From: Saturnia japonica
Lineage: Eukaryota > Arthropoda > Insecta > Lepidoptera > Saturniidae
Length of the DNA stretch: 64,000 nucleotides
Reading direction: 5' to 3'
Assembly: GCA_033032175.1 (NCBI GenBank)
Contig: CM065312.1
Coordinates: forward strand, 7,936,001-8,000,000
Of the stretch, positions 20,610 to 31,978 are shown one piece after another. Under the pieces are notes generated by a model. It searched no databases and had not been told where the DNA came from. It worked only from the letters and a program-made list of their open reading frames with translations. Both the position numbers and the translations under genes were made by a program. Each line of letters begins with the position of its first letter. Positions within the stretch are counted from its first letter, which is position 1.

Positions 20610-23600
20610 ACATCGAGGAGTCTTGCAACGAAATGTGCAGCCCTGTGCCGGTCTGTACGACGAGCGCGCAGTATGACCCGCAACTCTCAAGGTCATCAAG
20701 GTCATCGCCGAGTACATCGACGCCGCTATCCGCTGCTGGCGCCGCGCATCCGAGGCGTTCTACAATTAGCGGACAGCCCTCTGCTACATATACATCGTTA
20801 CTAGAACAATCAAAACATTCAAAACCGCGAAAACGTTGTGTTTATTGTAAAGTGTATGGTCATTCTCGTGATGAGTGTGTAAAAGCTAATCGTGTTAGTA
20901 ATGATAATAATAATGTAATACCGCAATCGGTTTATTGTTATGGATGTGGCGTGAAGAGAGTCACTCGGTCTAGATGCACCGCGTGTACGGGTATGAAATT
21001 TTCTTATTTTAACACTTACGAGAGGGTATCAAACAGTAGTACTTATAATCACTGTGGAAGCGACTTTGCACGTGACCTTGACACACAACACGGTGACAGT
21101 TATGATAGTTTGCCAAATAAGGAAAATACTTATGACGTTTTACCTTACAGGATGAATGTACCTGTGTCTTCTGCATATTATAAATCATTAGATCGGGAGC
21201 ACGCACGCCCGTCTTCCCAGGCTCCTGTGGTTGGCCATGCTGACACGTCTACGGTACTGTCGTCGACCGCGCTTGGTAATGAGCAAGCGTATCAAGTTAC
21301 TTCTGACTATCCTGGTAAGTACACTTCAACTGTTTTGTTTCCAGTGGATATGCAAATGATTATTACGAATACAAATAATTTGAGACCGACTCTAAGTATT
21401 AAAATCCTTGGCTTACGGGGTTGTGCCTTGATTGATACCGCTGCGAAATGTTCAATAGCGGGCTACAGTCTTTATAATATTTTTAAACAGAAGGGGCTCT
21501 CTTTCAAAACCAAAGAGGTATATGTCAAGCTTGCTGATGGAGTTGTTCGGCCACGTGAGATTTTGGTATACTCCGTGGATGTCACAATTACGCCGGATAA
21601 AACTATTATGTTAGATTTTGTTGTTTTTCCTGATGCGAACAATAATGAGACTCTTCTGGGAATTGAATTCCTACATGATGCTGGGATGATCATAGACTTT
21701 GCTTCGTCTTCTTGGCATTTTTCAGGAAGCAGTTTGGTTTACCCGCTCGACTATGAAGACAGGGAACCAATGCAAACTCATCCAGTGGTTGTGTCTTCCA
21801 TCCTGTTGAGGGATGATGAGGGTCCAATGCTAACCAGTGATCAGCGTCAAGAGCTTGTGGAACTTTTCCGGAGCCAAGAGGATATCTTCAAGCCAGGAGG
21901 AGGACCTACCTCGTATGCTGAGCATCACATTAATACGGGAGACCACTCACCTGTTGCTGTCCTGCCTTACCACCTCACTCCTGCTAAGAAGGTAACCATG
22001 GAGGCTGAAATTAATAAAATGTTGAAAGAAGGAATAATTGAAGAATGTGAATCAGCGTGGGCTGCCCCCGCCATATTGGTACCGAAGAAAGATGGTACGT
22101 ATCGATTTTGTGTCGATTATCGGTGACTTAATACGATCACTAACAGTGATTCATATCCTTTGCCTGTCATAGAGGATCTTTTGCATGCTACTAAGAGAGA
22201 GGGGTATATAAGTACTATAGATCTAAGGTCTAGTTACTGGCAAGTACCTGTTGCGGACTCAGATAAAGACAAGACCGCATTCATTTCACCGTTAGGCACT
22301 TATCGCTTTAAGCGTATGCCATTTGGTTTGAAGAATGCTCCGGCCACCTACCAATGGCTAATGGATCGATTTCGTTCTGGAACTGCATTGAAGGATGTTA
22401 CTCTGTTGGTATTTTTAGATAATCTCCTGGTCTTATCTGATTGTTTTACTCAGCATCTGAAGGATTTGGAAGCCGTCTTCAACCGCCTCCGTAATTTTGA
22501 TTTGCATGCCAACCGTGATAAATGCTCTTTCGCCTGTGAACAAGTGAAGTACTTGGGACATCTTATCACACCCAAGGGGATCATGCCAGATGACTCCAAA
22601 GTCCAAGCAATTCTACAGATGAGAGAACCAACTAACATTAAGCATCTTAAAACATTTTTGCAAACTTGTTCATGGTTTCGAAAATTTATTCCAGGATTTT
22701 CTGCTATTGCTCAACCTCTTACAAAACTAACCAAGAAAAACCAAGCTTGGACTTGGAGTGAAGTACAGCAGCATGCCTTCCAGGAGCTGAAGAAGAGTTT
22801 GATATCAGCTCCTGTCCTAGTCCAACCTGACTATGCCAAACCCTTCGTCATACGCACCAACGCTAGTAACTATGCTCTGGGAGCCGTCCTTCTGCAGGGC
22901 GAAGGCCATGAGGAGCATCCTATAGAATATTCAAGTCGTTTACTCAATCCTGCTGAACGCAAGTATAGCACTACTGAAAGGGAAGCTCTCGCTGTAGTGT
23001 GGGCACTCGAGAAGTATCGTCCTTACATTGAAGGGCATCCTGTGGTTGTTAGAACTGACCACCAGCCTTTGAAGTGGCTTTTAACATTAAAATCACCTAG
23101 TGGCCGTCTGATGCGATGGGCACTCAAACTACAAGCGTTTGATATACGGTACGAGTACACACCTGGAAAATCAAATGTGGTAGCGGATACATTAAGCCGC
23201 CCTGCCTGTGGTGAAGGCTCTCCAGGTGATTGTGGAGTCTGTTCTGCTTTTATAGATTTATCAACCGTGAATCCTGCTGAACTTCGGTCTGCTCAACTCG
23301 ATGATCCAGAAGTGAACAAGATCATTCAAGACCTGGAACACTCTTCTGATCCTACAGCGCCTGCTCGTTGGTTAGAACGAGGCTTTCTCATGAACCAAGG
23401 CGTTCTTTATCGTTATGGGCCGGACTCGGACTCTGAAGAGCCCCAGTTGGTGGTACCCGTTACAATGGTGGAGGCCATCTTAAAAGCGTTCCACGACGCG
23501 CCCACCGCTGGTCACCAGGGAGTTGACCGTACAATCGACCGAATTCGACAGAGATATTACTTTACTGGAATGCGTAAATACGTCATAGAGTACCTCAAGA

Positions 23601-24613
23601 ACTGTATCGACTGCCAGAGGTACAAATACAGTAACCTGAAGCCCGCTGGTTTACTGCAGACTCCAGTTCTGCAGCAACGTGGTGAAGTACTTGCTGTCGA
23701 CCTTTTTGGACCTTTACCTGAAGCAGAGACAGGTGAGAAATGGATTCTTGTTGTAGAAGATACTTCCACTCGTTGGGTGGAGTTGTATGCTCTTCAGGAA
23801 GCTACTGCCGAAGCTTGCGCAAAGCTTTTGATCGAGGAATATTTTCTACGATATGGTATTCCCAGGCGAATCATATCTGACAATGGTGTACAGTTTATTT
23901 CTGCTGCTATGCAGCAGTGTATGTTCCTGTTCGGTATTAAACAAAATCTAATACCACTCTATCATCCCCAAGCTAATCCAGCTGAGAGGAAGAACCGGGA
24001 TCTTAAAACACAGCTGTCTATGTTGGTCAAGAATGAACACCGCACGTGGCCTGCGTGCCTGCCCCAGATTCGCTTCTCGCTCAACACTGCTACGTGCTCT
24101 ACCATCAGTCTGTCACCTGCTTATATGACGTTTGGACGTAACCTACGCACACCTTTTGACGTGCATCACGATCTGCGAGCTATTCTTACCAAGGAAACTT
24201 TCGTTCCTCAGGTGACGCCTTATCTTTTGAAGTTTGTGACTTCACTTCAGGAAGTACGAGACCAAGTCGAGAGACAGCAGGACCTGCGAAAGGAGTATGC
24301 TGACGCGTCTCGTCGCCCGTCGCCTAGCTTACAGGTTGGTGACTTAGTTCTGTTGAAAACGCATGCGCTTAGTAATTCCTCAAAGGGTCGCACTCGGAAG
24401 CTTATGCCTCTGAGAGATGGGCCTTATACTATTAAAAAGGTTGTAAGTCCGACCTCTTACGAGGTTGTGGATAGTCAAGGTCAAGTGTTGGGTCGTTTCC
24501 ACACGTCCGAGCTTATCGCGTTGGTATCGGAGACAGCCAGTACGCTACAACCGATACAACCTCGTCGCTTAAGAGGTCACCCGCGCAAAGTTTCTCGGCA
24601 TGTAGCCAGTTAG
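20610..24613 (+). pseudogene. gypsy gag C-terminus and pol, one stop and mutated active sites
   Basis: One frame runs from about 20610 to 24613, broken only by TGA at 22124-22126. In order: a zinc knuckle C-V-Y-C-K-V-Y-G-H-S-R-D-E-C near 20840 and a second Cys-rich C-Y-G-C-G; protease-like L-I-D-T-A-A near 21430, where D-T-G is usual; reverse transcriptase with F-C-V-D-Y-R-stop-L-N, and F-L-D-N near 22410, where the family has L-D-D; RNase H with I-R-T-N-A-S near 22855, where T-D-A-S is expected; integrase with a His pair, C-I-D-C, then D (A-V-D-L-F-G), D (I-S-D-N-G) and E (N-P-A-E-R). A GPY-like R-D-G-P-Y-T-I-K near 24415 and F-H-T-S-E-L end it. Integrase residues look intact. Confidence 0.9.
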
Positions 24614-24666
24614 AGTCATCGTGCTTTTTGTCTTTGCCGATTCCCTCCCTGGTTATTTCGTGAATC

Positions 24667-24678
24667 GGAGGAGGAGGA
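24667..24678 (+). other. polypurine tract of the gypsy element
   Basis: GGAGGAGGAGGA lies directly before the 3' LTR, the expected place for the plus-strand primer. Confidence 0.75.
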
Positions 24679-24858
24679 TGTAGCACGATCATTTCTGAAC
24701 GCATCATAGATCGCGTGATATCCCAGCAGCCAATGAGAGACGACCGTGACTCAGTGATCCGTCGTGCTTGCCGCAGGACACTTGTGTGAAAAACATTACA
24801 TTTCTTTTCTCTTGTTTAGCGCGAATTATCGGTAGCCGAGTTGATAACCCACGCTAAA
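24679..24858 (+). repeat. 3' LTR of the gypsy element
   Basis: Differs from the 5' LTR at five visible positions (CAATTC/CATTTC, CCCGG/CCCAG, CCAAAG/CCAATG, CGTTAC/CGTGAC, CCTAG/CCGAG). It is followed by AGTT, the duplicated target. Confidence 0.9.
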
Positions 24859-24889
24859 AGTTTTAATTTGTATAATCGTAAAATCTATT

Positions 24890-25550
24890 TTATGTTTAAT
24901 AAATATGAATGTGTATATGTTTGTTACTGAGTCACGCAAAAACGGCTGAACGGATTTAGATGAAAAATTTTCATACAGATGATCTATGATCTGGAATAAC
25001 ACATAGGATACTTTTTATTCCGGTACTAGTCATAGCTTAAACAGTGTTATCCTACAAATATAATAAATGTGAATATTTGTATGTTTGTTACTCAATCACC
25101 CAAAAACGGCTGAACGGTTTTGGATGAAATTTAGCGCACAGATATTCTAACACCAGGAATAACACATAGGCTACCCCGTAGGTTATCCCGGTAAAAGATA
25201 TGTTAAATATATTTTGAATTTCGCGCCTTTTAACGTCAACTCACACTTGAGTTCATCTACATTATGTTCGATCTCTCTGTTTTGTAACATCATAGCGTAA
25301 ATACTGTAAATTAAAATAATGTGTTTAAACAGTGATTTATCATTTAATTTAGCAAGTAATAACTTAACCAGTGTTATTCTACAAATATAATAAATGAAAA
25401 AAAAAAGTATTTTTGTTACTCAATTATGTAAAAACGTCTGAACGAATTTCAATGTAATTTAGCACAGTCTATAACCTGGATTAACACATAGGATACATTT
25501 TATTCTAGTTAATGTTATACTTTGACCACTGTTATCAATTCATATGTAAG
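24890..25550. repeat. array of Helitron-like internal repeats
   Basis: The phrase GTTACT(C/G)A..CACGCAAAAACGGCTGAACG, followed by a TGGAATAACACATAGG-like block, occurs at about 24925, 25087 and, more diverged, 25405; related copies lie at 32760 and 32925. These are dispersed lepidopteran repeats, probably internal parts of non-autonomous Helitron-like elements. Clear TC and CTAG ends were not found here. Confidence 0.55.
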
Positions 25551-26760
25551 CCTAAGCCTAAACCTAAAATTATTCCGTTGTGGTAAAATTGGTTACATTG
25601 TTGGAAATGTGCTCATAAGGCAAGAGCCGACAAAACGAAGCAAAGGGACCGTTGCAGTAATCGGCGAGTGCTAGAAACAAATAATTATTTGTTGAAAATT
25701 CATATACAATTCTTAGATTGACATAACAAAAACATTAATTTTTTTTTACTATTTGTTTCGACACTTTTTTCTTCACAGTTACATTATCCCTCACTCTGTT
25801 CCATACCTTCATATTGTTACACCCGTGGGTAATAAAAATGCCGATGATTGACGTGAAGAAGTTTTATTCGTATTCCACACAGTTACAAATTTCACGAACT
25901 CACAACACTGTTATTTATTTCACTGTTGTTTCACTTCCTTTTATCGCTCGTTGTTATCACTTTGTAATTCAAAACTGAACTGCCTCGGCACCGCACCTGA
26001 GTCGCTTAAATACCTACACTAAACGATCGCAGAAAAATCGTGAATCGTCGCTAACTTTCTCGACGTTTAGTTTCTATGCCTACTCGATGACGTAATCGAG
26101 GCGATAACCCCTACACATGTGTGTGTAAACTGCGATGTTTACAAAAACATGCGCCGCGGTTGTTTACGACGCAAACATTATTTCGAAGTCGTGAGAAGTA
26201 TGTAGTTGCTTCGAAATATTTCGGGAACAGGATTTTCTCTCTTTTTAATCGGGTTGTAACAGGTCGTAACAATATCATCAAATTCAGCGGAATGTTATCA
26301 AAAGTACAATCTCTTTTAGTTTTTGAACGATTATTGTATTGTTTACGTCAACTAAACCTAATTTAAAGCCTAAATCTAAACTTATTCCGTTGTAGTAATA
26401 TTGGTTAGATTATGTTTGAACTGTTATCATAAGGCACGAGCCGAGCAAGCGAAGCGAGCGGGCTGTGGCAGCGGCCGATGAGTGCTAAAAACAAATAATT
26501 ATTCGTTGTAAATTCATATACAACTCTTAGACAGACATAACAATAAAACTGAAATACTTTCACATCATAAAATTCAGCGGCATGTTATTAAAAGCCCAAT
26601 CTCTTTTAGTTTTTGAATGATTATTGTATTGTTTATGTTAATTAAACCTAAATCTAAATCTAATCATAATCCCAAACCTGAACCCAAACCTAAGCCTATA
26701 CTTAGGTATAGGTAGTATAGGTTTAGTCCTAAACCCATGCCCTAAATCCAACCTAAACCT
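25551..26760. repeat. tandem duplication of a roughly 300-bp unit, split by a solo LTR
   Basis: The first unit holds TTATTCCGTTGTGGTAAAAT at about 25567 and AAATTCAGCGGAATGTTATC at 26279. The second holds TTATTCCGTTGTAGTAATAT at 26383 and AAATTCAGCGGCATGTTATT at 26571. Each ends in a run of CCTAAA-like words. Remove the 457-bp LTR and its duplicated ATAT and the two units sit directly next to each other. Confidence 0.75.
25815..26271 (+). mobile_element. solo LTR, 457 bp
   Basis: Starts TGTTACACCCGTGGG and ends GGTCGTAACA, flanked by ATAT on both sides (25811-25814 and 26272-26275). TG...CA ends with a 4-bp duplication and no internal coding are what a solo LTR shows. The copy of the host repeat at 26560-26600 gives the uninterrupted target. 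Superfamily unresolved; the TGTTACAC start recalls BEL/Pao LTRs. Confidence 0.75.
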
Positions 26761-26765
26761 TAATA
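26620..26765. repeat. degenerate CCTAAA-type short repeat
   Basis: Runs such as ACCTAAATCTAAATCTAA, ACCTGAACCCAAACCTAAGC and its inverse GGTATAGGTAGTATAGG. Similar words occur at 25548-25570 and 26353-26375. They resemble, but are not, the insect telomere repeat TTAGG. Confidence 0.6.
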
Positions 26766-27409
26766 AGGCACGCCAACTTGTTTGTTGATTTATTGATATT
26801 ATTGTAAATTATCTGGATTATACAGTTTTGCTTCGAGTGAATTCTTTCATTGTGTTATCCCACATGTGCTGACCCCGACTTGATATGATCTCGTAACCTT
26901 CTGAGTTTTTTACAAATTTCAAAACAATTGTAATGAATGTAAGTAAGGAGATACATTGGACCATGGAGAAGGACATAGGCTACGTTATGTAAACTTGATG
27001 AAAGGAATGATATTGTCTCAATTAAGGAGATGACAATTCATATTTATGCTTTTGGTAAGAAATAAAAGGGGTTTCATGTTTTTCAATAAATCTTCTCGCA
27101 AGCCGGTACAAAAAGGGTGATTTTATGGTTTTTTTTTGGAGTTTTATTGGGACAGTTGATGTGTCGGATTCATATTGGCATATAATTACAATACCATACA
27201 CACTATGATAAACCCATCCACGATTTTCTTTTTATTTATCGTGTTCCGATATCTGTATATGCATATGCAGTAATATAGAGAGGTCTTAGGGATCGCTAAG
27301 ACCATACACATAGTAATAAACCTATCTATAGTTGTTTTTGTTTGTCGTGTTCCGAGATCAATGTGAGTATATCCAATAATACGCAGACGAAGTCGCGGGT
27401 ACTAGCTAG
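26766..27409. repeat. LTR/primer-site relic followed by a Helitron-like 3' end
   Basis: 26780-26930 resembles 16455-16770 (TTGTTTGTTGATTTATTGA, then ACAGTTTTG and CCACAT..TG). It includes GCTGACCCCGACTTGATATG, close to the primer-site sequence GGTGACCCCGACGTGATGTC at 45166. The remainder holds the repeat AAACCCATC..TTTCTTTTTATTTATCGTGTTCCG and ends GCGGGTACTAGCTAG at 27409, a Helitron-like 3' end. Confidence 0.5.
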
Positions 27410-29352
27410 TGCTGTATATTTGTTCATTGAATAGAATCATATTCTATTATTGTCAAAGTAATACGGTGCTGAATAAATTATTCGCCTTTTTTCACAAGTT
27501 GTGTGTTCTTTTTTCTCTCAAAATTGAAATATACAAGTAGTAATAAATCCAATATTTTTGTTGTTTTATTAGCAATACCATGATGTTTTATATTAATTTA
27601 TTTAATAACTATTTTACACACAATACACAGAATATATTGATACATTTTCCATTCATTTATGTATTTTTAAGCTACCTTCATAACATTTATTTGATTACAG
27701 GTTTGTATAAAATAGTCTTCACTCACTCAATAGGCTCACAAGCATAATTTCAAATCCTTGCCGTGTTCTAGGGGCTATAGTTTATATGTAGCGCGGCATC
27801 TAGTTGAAGCAATGCGGAAACCAATAATTAATCTATAGAAGGAACTTCTTTTAAAATGCTCTAAAAATAGCATATAACTATAATGAAACCATATTGGCTT
27901 AGTGGTAGCGCGAACGGACATTGCGTCGATCGACGTGAGTTCGAATCTCCCTAATAAACTGGAGCTTTCGGTGAAAAAAAACATCGTGATAAAACTATTG
28001 CATGATATTAGGGTATCTTCTAATGTGTACCTGGCTAGCTACCACCCTTAATAAGAAAATCTGTCGCCGAATACCAATACTTATGTGCTGTTAGCTGCAC
28101 ATAAGAGCCAGTCTTTCAATAGGCTCTGTGTAAACATCTTAGACCACATCGTCACTTAAGATCGGGTGAGATAACGACAAAAAAGTCGAAATCACAACAA
28201 TTAAATTGTTGACAAAACGGAAACGAAATTATAATTTAATATTTCAATATATCAAAATTTCATGAGTATTGATTAATATTCAATTTTCGATTGTCGTACT
28301 ACAAAGTTAATCAGTTTCCCGCGTTTCCTCAAGGGGTGCATTTAATAAATGTAGTATTGTACAAGATTTCAATTAGTGTTAACATAGTTATTTTACTTTT
28401 TATTTATCAAATATTAAAATTAGTATGAAAGGATTGTGATATGTGATAGAAAATTAAAGTTAAAATAAAAATCAGTGCAAGCTAATTTACAGCGCCTGAC
28501 AAAATATAACATCACAGCTTTATAAATCTTCAGTTCATGCTATTGCTTGGTAATTTACATGTTAATTTATACTTCTCGTAGTAGAAGAATTTAATAATGT
28601 AAGTAAGGCAGGATTTGACGAGTACTATTAACTCTTTGGCTCTCAAGGTCAATCAAAATGCGTTTAATTCTATCCAAGAATGTGTATATTACAGTGTTAT
28701 AAGCACACTTTTCTTCTTCTTACCCCCTATCCTACTTAAGTAGGGTCGGCACAACATGTTTCCTTCTACTTCTAAGACACGTCGCGCCGGGTAAATACTT
28801 TCCATCATCTTGTGAATTTAGATTTGGCTTATTTTATATTTTTATGATCGGCCGCCTGCCTGACGTAAACCCTTGGGACCTGTCCGTCGTTGGGATAAAA
28901 AAACACTGATATTACAAAATACAAAGTATAAAACTAATAAACCTATTACTTTAATCCACAATAATAAAACAAAATAGCACAATAACTGCGGTTGCCGTAA
29001 GCCCAGAATCGTCAATAACAGCAGTATCCATCCATCAGTAATGTTCTAATCGAAGTTCCTATTATCTGGGCGTCGACTTTATTGTTACAGGGTGTGAAAC
29101 TTCTTCATTTATATAAATGTTTTGCGTACCAGTCGGTAATTTGATCGGTCTTATTCATTTGTTGGTATAACTGATAAATTAGCGTTTTGTCGTACTGACT
29201 GACCATTTTGATCTGAAATATCTCCTCTTTGGTTAAGAATTCCAAATTCAAATTTATTAATTCATTTAGCTGGTACATTTGAATTTTGAAAACAGTCATT
29301 GATATGTTTTTTCCTCATTATTTTTTTCTTTGGCGTCACTTATTACCGCACA
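27410..29352. other. intergenic, no protein-coding gene recognised
   Basis: Mostly AT-rich. It contains a tRNA-like SINE head (27885-27955) and, at 28700-28920, a GC-richer interspersed repeat (CTACTTAAGTAGGGTCGGCA). The 64-codon - strand open frame at 29299-29105 matches nothing I know. Confidence 0.5.
27885..27955 (+). repeat. tRNA-derived SINE head
   Basis: TTGGCTTAGTGGTAGCG resembles a polymerase III box A, and GAGTTCGAATCTC resembles box B, 37 bp later. The ends do not pair as an acceptor stem, so this is a SINE head or tRNA relic rather than a functional tRNA. Confidence 0.5.
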
Positions 29353-30379
29353 ATGGAAAACATGAAATATCGGTATATTTACGAGTACGAGTTCTACCGT
29401 GACACCAGTGCTGCGGAAACAGCTCGAAGGATTAATCATGTGTACTGCGCTGGTGTCGCAAAAGAAAGCACTGTACGTATTTGATTTCAACGTTTTCGTT
29501 CTGAAAATTTCGACCTTCAGAACCAACCCTGTGAATGGCCGGAGACCAAAGTAGAAAATGAAGAATTAAAGGCTATTATGCAAGCGGATCCATCAAAAAA
29601 TACTTCAGAGATAGGTGCAGGCTTCGAGGTAAGTGATAAACTGTATTAATCCACTTGAAGCAAATCGGGAAAGTAAAAAAACTTGAACGATGGGTACTTC
29701 ATGAATTGAGTGAATCGAACTTGCAAACACGCGTCGACTGCTGTGAACTTTGCTCAACCGAAACAATAATGAAGGAATTTTAAATCGAATCATTACTTGT
29801 GATGAAAAGTGGATACTGTACGATAATCGGAAGCGCTAGTCGCAATGGCTGAGCCCTGGGGACCCAGTTAAGTCCTGCCCTAAACGAAAATTGACTAAGA
29901 AAAAGTTACTTGTGAGTGTTTGATGGACTAGCGCCGGTGTCGTTCACTACAGCTTTCTAAAATCTGGCCAAACGATTACGGCAGATATCTATTGTCAGCA
30001 ACTGCAAACCATGAAAGAAGAACTAGCTGCTAAACAACCGAGACACTGCACAACAAACAACCACTAATTTAGATAAGCTACAATTAGAATGTCTGCGACA
30101 TCCACCGTACTCCCCGGACCTTGCTCCAACAGATTACCATTTTTTCCGGAATTTGGACAACTTCTTACAAGGAAAAAATTCAATTCATATGCGGCAGTCC
30201 AAACCGCCTTCAAAGAGTTTATTGATTCTTGCCACCATGGTTTTTTTAGTAAAGGGATCAATAAACTACCTACGAGATGGCAAAAGTGCATAGATAACAA
30301 CGGTGCATACGTTGATTAATTAAATATATTTTACAAAAAAAAAAATAAGACAATTACAATTTCATATGTAAGGACCTAA
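29353..30379 (+). mobile_element. degenerate mariner, 5' end missing
   Basis: Transposase from ATG at 29353 (M-E-N-M-K-Y-R-Y-I-Y-E-Y-E-F) to about 30320. The first stop follows 44 codons, and many frame changes come after. Late pieces include P-P-Y-S-P-D-L-A-P-T-D-Y-H-F-F near 30110, carrying the third Asp of DD34D. The 3' inverted repeat ends TTCATATGTAAGGACCTAA at 30379; the left inverted repeat was not found. It is the same family as the copy at 13380-14599. Confidence 0.8.
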
Positions 30380-30488
30380 AATTATATATAAACTGTTGTC
30401 GTTATTTTGCTGTTGGGTAATAATTTACTGTTAGTATTTTAATTGGTAAATGACACCATAGAAAATGACAGCATAATGAAATGAATAA

Positions 30489-31978
30489 TCCATACCTACT
30501 AATATTATAAATGCGAAAGTAATTCTCTGTCCTGTCTGTTGCATTTTCACGCTTAAACCGTTGAACCAATTTTGATGAATTTTGGTTGAGAAAACATATA
30601 GGCTAATTATGGAAATAAAAGTGGAAGGAGTGAAATGGGGGGTGAACATTCGTATGAAGAACCCAATTTTGATGAATTTTGGTATAGAGATATGTCGGAC
30701 TTTGGAGAAAGACTTTGGCTACCTTATGTGGTGAAAATAAAATTTTAATTGGTGAAATAGGGGATGAAGGTTTGTACGAATGACCCATCAAACCAATTTT
30801 GATGTATAGAGATATATTGGACCTTGGAGACGGACATAGGGTACCTTATGGCGCAAAGATGAAACATGAAGGGGTCAAAAAGGGGATGTTTTTTTAATGA
30901 AGAACAACTATTTCTCAATTTAGGGATATAAAAATTCATATTTATGCTTTTAGGAAGAAATAAAAGGGTTTTGCGTTTTTGAAAAATTTATCCGCAAGGT
31001 GGTACAACAAGGGATGATTTACAATACCATACCCATAGAGTGATAAATCCATCTATCATTTTCTTTTGGTTTGTCGTGTTTAGAGATCAGTCAGTGTTTA
31101 TGCAGTAATATAGAGGGGTGGTAGGGATCGCGACCACCATACATGTAATAATAAGCCCATGTATAATTTTTGTTTTGGTATATCATGTTTCGAGATCATT
31201 CATTTATATACAGTATTATAACTGGGTGTTAGAGATCACGGCCACCATATACATAGTGATAAACATAAGTATGATTTCCTTTTGGTATGTCGTGTTCCGA
31301 GATCAGTCGGTGTATTTCAATACTATATATACTAATACAATAAACCGGAAGAGTTTTTTTGTTTATTTGTTTAAACATGCTAATCTCTGGAACTACCCCC
31401 GTCGGATTCTAAAAAATCTTTTTGTATACGATAGCCAGACTCACGACGAATAGTATAGGCTATCTAACATTAGGCTACAACTCTCAGCAATCCTTAAATA
31501 TTGATTTTTGTTAAGTCGGAGGTGGAAGCCCTTCCGAGCTGCTTTATCCGCTTGCGCTGTCGTAATGGTTAATATTACGTAAATATAATTTGCTACAAAA
31601 ATACTGATCCTTATTATATATTAAAAAATGTTCGCGATAGCATATGACTATCTCCTGTACTTATGTACAGCCTCAAAAAGCTATTTTGTACCAAACAATT
31701 GTTAAAAATAAAAAAAGTGATTTATGAAATGTTTTATTTTTAGGCATGGCATATTAATTCTTACGAATAATAGTTTCTTCGTAATGAAGAAAATTTTATA
31801 AAGTTAAGTTTTACTCATTATAGTATGTTATTTTATATATAGTTTAGGAGATAATAAAACATTCAAATAATTTGTACTTGCGACAAGAACAATAATTAAG
31901 ATAGACTACACAGGTGCGTTGGCGTTGCTTTGTTTATTGTATAAAATTAACACGGGTGAAACCGTGGGGCACAGCTAG
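30489..31978 (+). mobile_element. Helitron-like element, 1.49 kb, with an internal minisatellite
   Basis: Starts TCCATACCTACTAATATTAT after A and ends CAGCTAG at 31978 before T. Ten bases before the end is a hairpin, CACGG (31951-31955) with CCGTG (31962-31966). A TC start, a 3' hairpin and CTRR at an A/T target are the Helitron signature. No Rep or helicase is encoded, so it is non-autonomous. Confidence 0.7.
31020..31320. repeat. minisatellite, about 107-110-bp unit, three copies
   Basis: The phrase TTTTGGT.TGTCGTGTT..GAGATCA recurs at about 31065, 31175 and 31285, each followed by GGG.G.TAG.GATC.CG.CCACCATA. Single units also lie at 27230-27370 and 33070-33230, and a reduced form at 38415-38450. 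Confidence 0.75.

Larger units (their letters stand above)
19708..24858 (+). mobile_element. Ty3/gypsy LTR retrotransposon, defective
   Basis: A 5151-bp element bounded by 180-bp direct LTRs (19708-19887 and 24679-24858) and a 4-bp duplication AGTT (19704-19707, 24859-24862). A primer-binding-site candidate follows the 5' LTR and a purine tract precedes the 3' LTR. Gag and Pol are in the gypsy order protease, reverse transcriptase, RNase H, integrase; there is no env. The LTRs differ at five positions that I can see (about 2.8%). Two nonsense codons, one gag frameshift, and Asp-to-Asn changes in the reverse transcriptase and RNase H active sites make it non-autonomous. Confidence 0.93.

Noticed and set aside
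19708..24858. Errantivirus or retrovirus with envelope gene
   Set aside because: After integrase the frame ends at 24613 and only about 65 bp separate it from the 3' LTR, so there is no env.
26620..26765. Telomere repeat array
   Set aside because: The words are CCTAAA/CCCAAA variants, not regular TTAGG units, and the tract is short and degenerate.
27893..27951. Possible tRNA gene
   Set aside because: Box A and B-like motifs are present, but no paired acceptor stem or proper anticodon arm is visible, so it was listed as a SINE head.
31118..31453. 111-codon open frame
   Set aside because: It spans the minisatellite units of the Helitron-like element and has repeat-derived composition.
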